From: Sistotremastrum niveocremeum HHB9708
Taxonomy: Eukaryota > Basidiomycota > Agaricomycetes > Sistotremastrales > Sistotremastraceae
Direction of reading: 5' to 3'
Assembly (NCBI GenBank): GCA_001630475.1
Contig: KV419404.1
Span: 768,066 to 832,065 of the forward strand
DNA length: 64,000 nucleotides
Both the position numbers and the translations under genes were made by a program. The notes below the pieces were generated by a model. It did no database searches and was not told where the DNA came from. It worked only from the letters and a program-made list of their open reading frames with translations. This document shows, piece after piece, positions 1-13,027 of this stretch (the stretch's first letter is position 1; each line of letters begins with the position of its first letter).

Positions 1-1860
<1,860 letters not shown>

Positions 1861-2255
1861 TTGGTGTACAAAACTTTGCCTTCATTGAGGCTCCTCTTAT
1901 TAATTGTATTGATCCTGCGATTTTGTGTGTCGGTTAACTAGCCAACAGATTATGTGATACCTGTGCAATAATTATGATCGCGGGACTGATGTAGCATTGA
2001 CAATGTATATTCTGTTGACCGACTTCTTAAATGCAGACACACGGGGAGCTTAGCGGGTGATCAGGGACTGAACAACTTATAATTATATCATGAGCTCATG
2101 ATCATTTCGTAACAGTCGGATTCAGCATGATATGGAGGCCTGAGCAAACGCAGAGACACTTGTGTACACAAAGCAAGATCACAGGAACAGATGTGCGACT
2201 TCAAAAAAATAAACTTTAGAAAGAAGTTTTAGGTGGCTCGCTCCACTATACAGTA
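1861..2255. other. convergent 3' intergenic stretch
   Basis: This 395-bp gap lies between the stops of two convergent genes and should hold both 3' UTRs and polyadenylation signals. An AATAAACTTT-like run is at about 2208. I see no gene in it. Confidence 0.5.
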
Positions 2256-5136
2256 CTAACGGTCAGCCTCACAAGAGACGCATTTGTGTCCACCCTTGTT
2301 TTGCACCATACATACACTACAGATCCAAGAATCACCATCGAGCGTTGGCTGCGAAAGCCCTGCTGCCGACCAGTTGAATGGGACTACAGGAGCTGAAGAT
2401 GACGTGGAGGATCCAGGGGTCAAATGGCCAGCCACGGAATTAGATGAAGACGCGGCATTGGGAGGGTTACTCGAGCTTCCAAAGACGTAACGCTCGCCCG
2501 TGCTTGGTGCAAAATTGATCGGAGGGGTCGCCATTGGTGTAGATTGCGGCTGCAGTCTTGCACTGGCAGGCAGAGAGTCTGTGCCGAAATTGAAAGTATA
2601 TTTCGGCAAGGCAGACGAGGGTAAATCCAAGGCCTGCTTTCTCGCTTTGGGATCGATGGGCGTCCTCCTGCTCGAGGACGCTGGGTTAAAGTCAAAGGAG
2701 TACCTAGGCAACCGCTCTCTGGGCAACTCAAGGACTTGCTCGACAGCAGGCTGGGCCGAAGTTGGCGCGGAGGAAGCGGGAATAGGATTGGGCGATTCGT
2801 CGATCTGAATGGGATCCTCGGGAAGAGATTCGGGGGCAGGACCCGTGGCGGGGGCAGGAGCAGGAGCAGACTCCGCCTCTGGTTCGGGATCTGATCTAGT
2901 TTCCTCTTCAGCAGGCGGAGCAAAGCTCTGGCGAAGAGGGGAGGGCTCCTTGGGAAAACTGAACGAGCTCTTCCCTTTCGACGCCGGGGGTGCGGGAACG
3001 TATGAAGTCGAAGGTGCGAGCGTTTGTGCACTTCGAGGTCTCGATGAACCCTCCTCGGGCTCGGATACAACATACGAGCGAGAGCGGGGCAGCTCGGCAG
3101 CAGCTGTCGCTGCCTGTTCCGGACTCAATCCTTCGACAGATGGACCACTGGAAGAAGTCTTCTTGCGAGATGGTTCTTCCGCTATCTCCTCAACTGTAGG
3201 TTCATCGGTCCTTCGTCGCTTTCCCGATGAACTTGCTGATTCTTGGGCGGTAGATGTATCATTCGAACTTTCTGCTATACGGCTGCGTCCTGGTACCTAA
3301 TTCAAGTTCTTTTGGTCAGGAGAGATGATTAGCAATAAGAAGGAACTGACATTTGGGGCGGAGGCTTGGATATAGTCCAAGAACGATGGCTCACGTGGAG
3401 GGGCTGCCACAGGTGTCGGAGCTGGCGGCGGAGGCCTGGCAACAGCCCTGGGAGCAGGAACCTGGGAAGGTCATTAGAAGACGGTGATGATGACACAATC
3501 GAGGATGCGAACCTTTCGAGGAGCCGCACGCACATGATTGGTTTTTTGATATGGGTTGCTTACATCCTTCGGTAGGGCATCAGTAGAAAAATAGATCAAG
3601 GGAAGAACAGGCATACAAATCTGGGTGCTTTCTTCCTTGCTTCCTCCTCTTTTGTGACCGTGTCCACAATTTCCGTCACGATACTGTGGGCCAAAGGTGT
3701 TGAACTAGAAGGTCTTGAGGTGGCGGGCGTATTCGAAGATTGAGAACTTGAGGCTGCAGCAGATGTCGCATTTCCACGAGATCGGTTGAAAATAGAGTTT
3801 GAATGGCCCGCAGTGGTCTCGCTAGTCGCTTGGGCAGATCTCCCAAAGCCGGTGGGAGCAGTCAAGGGCCCATTAGACGACGGAACGTCCGAGGTAGCTC
3901 CTGTAGTATTCGAATCCGTCGTTGTCTGCTGTGATGAAGGCCTATCCCTGGAGGGACTGACCAAAGATGTGGCATTTACTGTCTGACCAAATATATTAGT
4001 TTTTTGAGTTGGGGTGATTGGACCAGGTCGGGTAGTCGTGCTCTGGCCTTGGTACCAAGAAGTACTCGTCCCATCAGATCTTCGTCTGGTGGTACTGGCG
4101 TTGGTGGTTGATGGAACATTAGAACGGGCGGCAGGCGGGTGGCGAGTGTTGGCTTCCTGCTCAGGGGTATATCCATTTGTACGGACACCAGAAACTCGAC
4201 TGGGGTTTTGCACGACTGTGGCACTTCCAGCGCCGGAGAATAGGAGTTGACCGTTGGGATTCGTCGAGAGCGAGGGTCGTGGTACTTCTTGAGCCCTTGC
4301 GACGGAGCTCAAGGTAGGGCCGAAGCTCTGAGTACAGGTCATCAAAGTCTGATCGTGGACAGTATATAATTTACTTACAAAGGTGAAGTTTCCGGTAGGA
4401 GCAGCGGCTGGAGGCTGCTCGGTATCTGCGAAACAATCGTCAAGATGGTCTCTGTATGTACAGAGGGTAACAAGAGGGAACTTACTGCGAATGTCATCGA
4501 GCATGCCGAGAAGACCGACGAGTTCCCCATAGGTCATGCCTTCACCTCTGTTGACTTTTTCCTGTATCCAATCTCTTGTGGACACAACAGTGTGTAGACG
4601 CCGAGGAACACTGGACCTATTCAGCCCATTGCGGGATTGAGTGGTCGCTTGAGAGACATTGGGTGTTAACGCTTGGGTCCTGTTGGTTCTCCGAGTCGCG
4701 TTGGCAGAAGATTCGAGAGGTGGAGAATGTTGTTGCGTTTGTCCTGATTCGCGGGGTTCAACGGCTGTCGACGAACCAGCTATGGGCTACGAGATGACAC
4801 AATCAATATTCATCATACTAGATGGCAAAGAACACATACCTCTCGGTCTGCTGTTTCATCATGGTTGGCCACCGTGCCTCGTGTTCCATTCACCGACGGA
4901 CGCGAATCCTCATCGGGCTGATCTGGGAGATTATTCTGTTCGTCTATACCGTCCTCATTTCCGGCCAAGAAATTCCAAAACGATGATATGAACTGGAATC
5001 CAATCAACGAGGTGGCACACTAGGGAGATTCGGACTGATGTCGCACCTTGCTGGGGCGAGCATATGGAAGGGCATTATTTGCACGTTGTCGTTGTCGTTC
5101 CGCAATGGCGGTCCTACGAGCATGGGCTGCTGACAT
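2256..5136 (-). CDS. Nup153/Nup1-like nuclear-basket nucleoporin with RanBP2 zinc finger
   Basis: The protein starts at 5136 with a basic, Arg-rich segment. An intron separates it from an aromatic amphipathic stretch (SSFWNFLAGN) of the kind that anchors nuclear-basket nucleoporins to the inner nuclear membrane. A long Ser/Thr/Pro-rich disordered middle carries scattered FG or GFG motifs (NIFGQ, GFGRS, YVFGSS). Near the C-terminus the motifs LPRYSFDFN and LPKYTFNF repeat. The chain ends in a RanBP2-type zinc finger (W-x-C-x2-C ... C-x2-C) about 20 residues before the stop. At least seven introns are needed, for example between 3600 and 3540 and between 3470 and 3430. Nup1, Nup60, Nup124 and Nup153 share this plan, but these families diverge fast, so the exact orthologue is uncertain. 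The neighbouring CDK7 gene ends about 270 bp upstream on the same strand. Confidence 0.62.
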
Positions 5137-5406
5137 GACTGCTGGATGCGAAAGGGAATTTTGGACGCAAGCCAAATTGGCGACGCGCTTTTAGGGAGAA
5201 CCGCGTCCCTTGTTTGGTTGTGCCACTGTAACTGCCTTGTTCTCGCGGAGCCAGGTCTTGTTCTAACTACAACAAATCGGTACAAAAGAGAATATGCATC
5301 TTGTATCATAACAACGAACAAAAACGGGTCGTCTGTAACCATTGAACCAAACCCGAGAACGAGACTGCTCGGCGGTCTCGGCCACTGTAAAAAACTGCAA
5401 AGAATA

Positions 5407-6878
5407 TTAAACAGCGGTGAAGTCCAGCCGTCGTGATACGACTCGACGATCAGGGCCATCTGGTGCTTCCGCCGATTTTCTCTTCAATTTGTTCGGCTCG
5501 GCTGCCTTCGCGGACAGTGCTCCGTTGGTGTTTCCGTCAAGCTCCTCTAGAGGAAGCGGCCGCGGAGCAAGTTGGTTGGCAGATTTAGGTAGCTTTGAGG
5601 GGTGCGTCGGATAAGGCAAAGCGAAGAAGTAAGGGTGATTCAATGCCTATGGGACCAAAAAAGTCAACTCATTGTTCGCTTTGTTGTTTTTTGGCTTGGA
5701 ATACCTCTTTAGCACTGATGCGTTTTCGTGGATCGTATATGAAGAATTTTGCGAGGAGATTGAGGGCATCTGCGCTCGCAGCTGTGAACAAATCCCGGAA
5801 GGGCTGACGGGGAAATTGCCCAGCTGCAAAATAATCTGGTAATTTGGTGTGCCCCTACGTTGGATGAGGACAAGTGAGTGAACAAGAGAGATTGATGCGC
5901 TTACAGGCCACTCTTCTTCGGTCGGTGTGCCAATGGCTCGGAAGATTGTCTTGACTTGGTCCATATCACTTTCTCCGGGAAGATATGGTGTCCGGAGCAT
6001 CAGTTCAGCGAAAATACATCCGACGGACCAAATGTCCACAGCAGAGCTGTAATATCTGCAACCAAAGAGGAGCTCTGCCGGACGATACCATCTTCACAGC
6101 TATGAGCAAGCACGTACTCCGTGAAGTGCTTATGACGTACCGGGTAATAATTTGACAAGTCATGCGAGCACCTGGATCGCTGAAATCTCGCGCCAGACCG
6201 AAATCAGCGAGTTTAAGTTGTCCATCAGACGCAATCAACAAGTTGTTGGGTTTCAAATCCTGGATCAAGTCAGTTGGTGAAGATGAACCGCCAAGGGGGC
6301 TGAGCGTACTCGATGCAAGATCCAGTTTCGGTGACAGAACTCCAGCCCACGCAATGTCATCGCCATCCAGCTCTTGATATCGGCGGGAAGAAAGACGTTC
6401 GAACGATCTTTGATGAGGAGTTCGAGATCTGCGTCTAAAAACTCCAGAACTAAGTTGAGGTTCGTTTTGTGGGAGAATACGTCCAACAGCTAGAACGATA
6501 CATCAGTTGGTGTTTCCTGAAGGCACATCACACCCTCACCTCGATGACATTGGGATGGTGGAGCTCTCGAAGATATGTCACTTCTCGGATAGCGGACATA
6601 TCCAACCCATCCTTGAATTGTCCGATCTTGATCTTCTTAATGGCGACTTGTCGACCTGTAGTGATTTCCTTCGCCTTGTATACGACGGCATATGTTCCCT
6701 AAGGAAGCCTGGTTTCCTCTTTGAACTCGGAAATGCGTGCGGACTGATGGCATACCTCGCCAACCTTGGCAATTTTAGCCCATTTCTTCGAATCAAAATC
6801 AGTAAAATGGACATAATGCATGTCACAGCGAGCTCTGACCTTCTCCCTTTCTTCATTAGCCTTGACAGATGTGTCCAT
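5407..6878 (-). CDS. CDK7: CDK7/Kin28-type CDK-activating and TFIIH kinase
   Basis: CDK7 phosphorylates the RNA polymerase II C-terminal domain as part of TFIIH and activates other CDKs. Exons joined by eye give a complete kinase: glycine loop [21 protein letters not shown] with the catalytic lysine, the cyclin-binding helix as DMSAIRE (where CDK1 has PSTAIRE), [16 protein letters not shown], and the T-loop Thr in [12 protein letters not shown]. The stretch [19 protein letters not shown] and GTPTEEEWP are typical of CDK7. The usual APE motif reads P-A-E ([10 protein letters not shown], 6075-6100). The C-terminal tail is long and basic. ATG 6878 begins [16 protein letters not shown]23 is divergently transcribed 230 bp away, so the two probably share a promoter region. 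Confidence 0.93.
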
Positions 6879-7108
6879 GTTCCGGGAGTGAGACAAAGAC
6901 CGTTATGTATTCCGGGTTCGACTGTTGTAAGCGTCTGAGTGACCGTGCAGCGCCTCTATGATTTTGAGCAGCTGCTTGAATGCTCCAGCATGAGACCGCC
7001 TTGATAAGTAACCCCGAGTCGGTCGAGGTCGACTTTCAGAGAGCACTGACGAGGAGACAAAGATCTTGAGCGTCTAAACAACTTGAAGCCGACTTCATTG
7101 GTTTCGCA

Positions 7109-7509
7109 ATGAGCAAGGAATATCCAAATCCCGCTGACAATGCTGAGCCTCTAAACTATAGAGAACAGTTCCAGGTTGTACTAACTATGATCCTGAGACG
7201 TATGCCTAATCGTGCTATAGGGAAGAGAAGTGACAACTCGGTTTATTGAGTGAGCCTGACAGTTGTACCTTCCGTCTCTAAAATCCTGACTTCTGTGAAG
7301 CCCTTGTGCGGCAGCCTCCAAAGCGTCAATGGATTGCATGGACAAGAATGAATACGACCGAGACAAGTGTCTGCATTTTTTCCAGGCTTACAGAGACTGC
7401 AAGTCGACTTGGGTTCGCTACATGGTCGCGGTCGTAGAGCTTTTACTGACGCATTCAGTAGATCAATCAAAGGAGAGCAGACAGACGAGCAGGACGCCCT
7501 ACGACATAG
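7109..7509 (+). CDS. COX23: COX23-type twin-CX9C mitochondrial protein
   Basis: This is a small intermembrane-space protein needed for cytochrome c oxidase assembly. Four exons (7109-7174, 7221-7249, 7301-7412, 7462-7509) join in frame. They give a short N-terminus ending REQFQGREVTTRFID, then a twin CX9C fold: PCAAASKASMDCMD, then DKCLHFFQAYRDCKSTW, then the basic tail INQRRADRRAGRPTT. The first Cys pair (C-x9-C) and second pair (C-x9-C) are intact. NEYDRDKC and the CxxxW...QRR tail match COX23/CHCHD7. Each exon is too short to stand out alone, so the gene is easy to miss. It is divergent from CDK7. Confidence 0.88.
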
Positions 7510-7584
7510 CAAGATCATTGAAATATACATTATCAGAGATTGGGGAACATTTTGAAACCAAATCGAACGAAAGATCTGGCTACC

Positions 7585-10065
7585 TCATTCTGCTTTCCAG
7601 GAGCCTGGGCCAAAACCCCGAGGCCCAAGGGCCTTGTCAACTACGTCCATCATCGCAATGACCTTTTCGTCTTCCCACTTCTTTCCAACGACTTGAATGC
7701 CAATCGGCAGTCCTTTCATCTTCTCCACATTATAAACGGTTTCCTTTGCGAACAAATTCTCCTCGAATATCGGGGAGCCATGGCCCGGCCCGTTGGTCCA
7801 TTCTTCGGTTACCTTGTCCTTGGAGGGATCCACGCGGGTAACAGGGACGATGCCGACAGGAAGATCGAGCAGATTATACAAAAATGTCGCAACAGCCAGT
7901 GGGGATAGCGTGGTGGAAGCCCTGACAAAGGCCTCAGATGGATTTAATGACAGTCAAACGTGACATACTCGTGAGGCAGAGCAGGGGATGCTTGAACCGG
8001 AGCTATAATTCCATCAAAAGCGTGATGATCCCACACCTACTTACGATAAGATACTGTATGTCATTGAGTGATATGACATTACCGCAACGTTCCACGCTTT
8101 ATTAAACTCATTCCGTTGCTTCGCAAGGCCCCAGAATTCCCGAACACTCTTGACTCTTGAATTGCTCAATCCTTCGGTGAACACGGTATCGCCCTTGATA
8201 GCCAAGACTACCTTGATCGCAAGCCACCGAATGAAACCTGCATACGGTGAGATCGACAACAGGATGCAGTACAATCAATTCGCACTGTTGAACTTGGGTC
8301 CCAATGTAACCAAGAATAAACTCTTTTCCTAGTAATTTCGTTGTAAGTATATGTCAAAATATCTTGGCTTGTCTCATTGAGGCGCATGCATACCTTTGGG
8401 TCCGGGCCTAATTGTGACAATAACGTCGCATATCCATCAGCTGACGTCAAGCCAGCGAAAATACCCATGGCAGGCCTAGCTGTCAGTAAAAAACAACCTC
8501 AGTGCCCTCCTCGCGAGCATATGAGATAAGACAAACTTGGGGGCTCGAATTCCACGCATTCATGTCCGGCCTTTCGCAGGGCTGCCACAGTCTCCAGAAC
8601 GGCGCGCTGACACGCAGGTGAAGCTTTGATATATCCATCTAGCAGTCTCTTTCAGAGAAGGATTCCTTAGAGACATATTATTGTGTCATACCCGAAAGAT
8701 AATAGCCAAATCGAAGTTTGGGGTTCAACTTGACATCTCGGAACGGTACTGGAGGGCATGCCTCCACAGCCGTGGGATCGCCAGCACCGAAAAAGGTACG
8801 GCACGCGAGTTCAATATCACCAACCGATCTGGGTTCAAGTATCAGCATAAGACACGAGAACGTAATAGATTCGTTGATACCTGGCCATCGGTCCGGTCAC
8901 GGAGGGTATCGCTTCAAATCCTGGGTTTGAAGCTTTTTGTATCAGGATGTGAGAGGCTGAATGCCCAGGTCGCTGCACGAGAACATACATTTTGCCCCCG
9001 AAGTACTGAAGCGACCTTTTCCTGGTTTAAACCCGTATATTCCACAGAAGTGAGCTGGGATCCTGAGACTTCCTCCTGAAGTAGACGTTTGTAAGTCGGT
9101 CATGCAATTCAGAAACGCCCTGACCAATATCGGAGCCGAAGCCTAGAGCACTCCCATCTAATGCCAAAACGGCGCCTTCTCCGCCTGAGCTTCCACCACT
9201 AGTATGAGCCGAGCTCCATGGATTGGTAGTTCTTCCCCAAAGTGGATTGGCACATTCGAAGGACAGCATGGTCTGAGGCACATTTGTCTTCGCGATTATG
9301 ATTGCACCCGCGGCCTTCGCCTGTCTCACCAGCTGGAGAAAATGAAAGAGTGAGCATCAACAAATCATAAAGCTGCTTAGCGAAACAGACTTACATGTGC
9401 ATCATATGTACTCGGCTTGTTGGCCCATCTGTTTTCCCGTTAGCGAATTTTTAATCAGTGTCCATGAGATGGAACTGATCCTCACGTTGTATATCCAATT
9501 GTGGCATCATAACCCGTAATTTCATCTGGCAAACATCAGGGGTGGTCCATATCTCAAGTTTACGTGCGATACATACATTGGTCTTTGAATGTGACAGGGA
9601 CGCCATGGAAGGCGCCCTTCAAAACACCTGTGGCTGCGAATTCTTCGTCGAGTGCCTTGGCTTGTGCTAAAGCATCGTCGAATAGAACTATTTAGGAATT
9701 GGCCAACCGATCGGTCAGAGAGTCGATCACAATTGGCGCTTGGACGCGAATCAGGCACTCACTTTCTGTCAAACAATTGGTCTTCTCTTGCGCTACGGCC
9801 GCACGACGAATGTACGCATGCACAACCTCTACTGCTGTCCATTTACCCGACTGAATTCCCTGTACGATCTCGGAAGCTGAGCAAAGATAACGCGTCAATC
9901 GAAGCCGAGGATGGGAGACAGTTGATCCGCACCGGTAGCCTGAAGCGAAGCCTCTGCGCCTTTGAAAACGTCTAGAGAAGTGACCGTCTTGGAGATACGA
10001 GCATCTCTCTCTTTCGTCTTCTGACTGGCTACAGTCTTCCACGAGGAGTCGCTGAAGGGCCACAT
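7585..10065 (-). CDS. amidase signature family enzyme (acetamidase-like)
   Basis: The enzyme hydrolyses C-N amide bonds; the natural substrate cannot be told from sequence. The start at 10065 reads MWPFSDSSWKTVASQKTKER. The catalytic Ser-cisSer-Lys set is present: the lysine in VPVTFKDQ (about 9585), and the serines in HTSGGSSGGEGAVLAL (about 9170-9200), followed across an intron by SDIGGSLRIPAHFCGIYGFK. The C-terminus holds GLPIGIQVVGKKWEDEKV, a usual amidase ending. At least nine short introns are needed, and every junction I checked keeps frame, so the gene looks intact. Closest in style to fungal acetamidases of about 550 residues. Confidence 0.85.
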
Positions 10066-10330
10066 GATTGTCGCGCGTTAACTTCACTGGCAAATACGAG
10101 GTAAATGTTGAGCAATGGGTGTTTGCTTCAACTTTTCAGGGAGTGGTACGGAGGACACCCAAGTCAAGTTGAGCCCGTTTGAACACGCCAGTCTTCTGGA
10201 TCACGCGAGTATTTAAGTACTCTGAGAGCTAAGCCCTGGATGGGCGCTGAGTCGGCGCAGTTGGGGATCCCTGACCGAGCGCGAATCAAGAACAAGTCAT
10301 AGATTTATGTTAGGCTTCACTGACATGGTG

Positions 10331-10402
10331 GCCTTCTTAGCTCAGTGGTAGAGCGCATCACTAGTAATGATGAGGTCGTAGGTTCGACTCCTGCAGGAGG
10401 CA
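10331..10402 (+). tRNA. tRNA-Thr, anticodon AGU
   Basis: A 72-nt cloverleaf folds with no intron. The acceptor arms are GCCTTCT and AGGAGGC (with one G-U pair) plus discriminator A. The D arm is GCTC/GAGC, the anticodon stem CATCA/TGATG closes a CTAGTAA loop with anticodon AGT, and the T arm is GTAGG/CCTGC around TTCGACT. A short T-run (10405-10408) follows as a polymerase III terminator. CCA is not encoded. Confidence 0.93.
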
Positions 10403-11716
10403 TACTTTTGAAGTTTTTAGTCTTGCTCCATATCCTCCAGTCCCGTACATAGATGTTGTCTTGATCAATTGAAGACTGTGTTGTGGCTGTTGTCCTTTTT
10501 ATTGGAACATCAGAATATTGAAGTTCAGAGTGGACCTTGTCAGTTTTTTTCCCAACTGCGCTTGGATACATAACATCTCTGCAAGATTGTTAATTACATC
10601 GTTCTACAGCTTACATTCCCAAGCATAGTTAGGCTGGAATCAAAGCTTGCTTGAAACGTAGAGACCTTCCCTAGTCGTGTCAGAAAAGTTTATTCAGCAT
10701 TTTTGGAAATGAAAGTTCTCGAAACTCATGAGCGCTTACGACGATGTGGATGAGATAATGGCGACTTTCATTCGACTTTTATCGGCTTGAAGTGATACAA
10801 TCAAGGCCCTTATCCGGAACAGTGGACTATGAATTCGTAAAGGCTTTAATAACGCTTTCAAGACGTACAACACATGTAAAAGTACGACTAGGAAGGAGGA
10901 AACGCGGAGTTAAAATGAAGCATTGCCACTGTGCACACCAAGAGGGGGGCGTTGGCAGAGTTTTAGACCTGATCATCGTCAAACCCTCGGACCCCGGAGA
11001 CTGGTTGGTATCCCCCCCACCTGCCTCATTGAGTAGGAGAAAATGATAGCCGAGTGAGGTCCTGCCCAATACGGAAGGACCTTTTGATGGGACGGCAGCA
11101 CGGCTTGGTCTTAGCCGACCTTGTTTAGGAAGGTCCCAACAACGCGCGACGCGTCTTGAGGCTCTATTCCAGGACAAAAGATCGATGTAGACGACTTGGA
11201 GGTGTTTTTTGACAATATTACGGGTCAGTCAATATTGAACTTATTGTTTCACTCTGTTCCGCACCTTTTTGTAATCGTCCGGATCCCTTTTCCACCTTTT
11301 CAGGCGTAAAGTCGTTTTTTCGACGGTGTGACACAACGTTATCCGTGCACGTGACGTCACAAAAATGCTCAGAGACAGTCAAAGCTTATGAACCGGGAGA
11401 ACCTCTGTTTAAATCGGGAAAAAAATACAGACAACATCTCGACACTAATAAAGCCTCGAATATGGGGTCACCTTGTCTCCAACTATCCCTCAAATACTCT
11501 CGACGGGATTTTTGCAGCAAACGCCAGAAAGGGTCTGATCGGACCCCCGGGCACCGTTTTTGACCCCCCCTCGCTTGATGATACATGTCCCCGATCTGGA
11601 TCTCGCCCGCCTCTTGGTGCACACCCTGGAGCCTTTGTGTTGTAGGTGCCGCCACCTCGTGTGTTTATATTTGTTCCCTTCTCACTCTTCATTGTTCCCC
11701 ACTCTAAGCTTTCTCC
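10403..11716. other. intergenic stretch, no gene supported
   Basis: About 1.3 kb between the tRNA and the DNAJ gene. Open frames here are short and lack codon bias or splice partners. The distal 200 bp is probably the promoter and 5' UTR of the DNAJ gene. I checked for a 5S rRNA-like segment around 10900-11050 and found no match. Confidence 0.4.
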
Positions 11717-13027
11717 ATGGCACAGCTCACAGACCTTTATGAGGTCTTAGACGTCGCCCACGATGCCTCCGCAGAGCAAAGTATGTCGTCATAGGCTCTC
11801 CTCGCCAATCAGTACTGACACTGCGCTCCCTAGTTCGCAAGGCATATCGAAAGAAGGCATTGCAGACACATCCTGACCGACTCGCGACCGACGCTACTGA
11901 AGAGCAAAGGCGGGCGACTGAAGAAGCGTTTAGGAAGGTGAGCTGATCATTCCAACTGTTCGCGGAATTACAGGCTCATTCCGTTCCAGGTTAGCAACGC
12001 GTACGAGGTCTTGAATGACCCCCAGAAGCGACAGGTTACTCTCATTGACATTTTCTCAAATCATTCACACTCATGTTATGACAGACGTATGATGCTAATG
12101 GTGTCTGGCCTCCCGAGAGCCCTCAGAACGAGGACTTCAACAGAGACCAGCGACCGCGCCAACGAGCTCGTCGACACCATCATCACCACCACCACAGTCG
12201 AGACGGGCGCCGACACCATCCCTTCGGTCCTAGCCCTTTCTCGGAACCATTCTTTGAGCCGTTCTTCGACGTTCCACCGCCAGGTCACTTCCCGGGACCT
12301 CATTCTCATTATCGTCCATCCTTCGGTTTCACTGATCCATTCGAACTGTTCAATGGTGTCTTTCGGGACATGAATCGCTTTGATGTCGATCCTTTCTTCT
12401 CTCCCACTCACCCACTCTTCTCAAGTCCATTCTCTCACCACGCCGGCATGTTTGGACCATCTATGCTCTCTTCTCCTTTTGATCGCGATCCCTTCTTCGC
12501 CGGTCCATTTGGTTCAATGGGTGGATTTGATGGTCCTCACCATGGTGGTTTCTTGGAAGGCTCCTCTCGCAGCTTTTTTGGAGATCACATAGGAGGAAGC
12601 GGTGCGAAGTGGGTATCCGAATCACACGCTAGCCGAACCATCAATGGTGTTACAGAAAGCGTGTGGAAACGGACCGATTCAAGCGTATGTTTCTCTCACT
12701 ATGCTTCAAATTGATATTCATTGTAATCACAGGGCAACGAACATATAACGCGTACATACCCTGATGGGCGCCAAGTCTACACTATTAACGGCCGCGAGCA
12801 ACGTCCCCCACCAGCAGCGATCTCGAATCAAGCGGAGCGGACTCTACCACCGCCTCCGCCATATCAGGCACAGCCTTCTGCGCAGCCATCCGCTGGTTTC
12901 ATTCCTCCTCCTCCCACTATTCAAAATCCAGGTATAGGATATGACTTTTAAAGTGTGAATAGCGTTCCTGAAGCCTTTATTAGTCGTGCAGGACGATCAC
13001 AAGAAGAAATGGTGGTCTAAGTGGTAA
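11717..13027 (+). CDS. DNAJB-type J-domain co-chaperone
   Basis: The J domain is spread over the first exons: LTDLYEVLDVAHDASAEQ, IRKAYRKKALQTHPDR with the HPD motif that stimulates Hsp70 ATPase, and VSNAYEVLNDPQKR. A Gly/Phe/Pro/His-rich linker follows, including a run of six histidines near 12180 and repeated DPFF/GPF motifs, then AKWVSESHASRTINGV, which resembles the DNAJB2/6 substrate-binding part. The last exon ends in KKKWWSKW before TAA at 13025-13027. There is no zinc finger, so it is not a type I DnaJ. Introns include 11781-11833 and the last one before 12988. Role in Hsp70 recruitment is family knowledge; the client is unknown. Confidence 0.85.

Noticed and set aside
2809-3300. 163-codon plus-strand open frame
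   Set aside because: Antisense to the nucleoporin exon with its RanBP2 finger; Gly/Ser-rich shadow only.
10317-10571. 84-codon minus-strand open frame ending in LRRPPCQ
   Set aside because: It is the antisense translation of the tRNA-Thr gene, a well-known false protein (AGVEPTT pattern).
10900-11150. 5S rRNA-like or other structured RNA
   Set aside because: No match to the 5S core sequence or a pol III box pair; left as intergenic.
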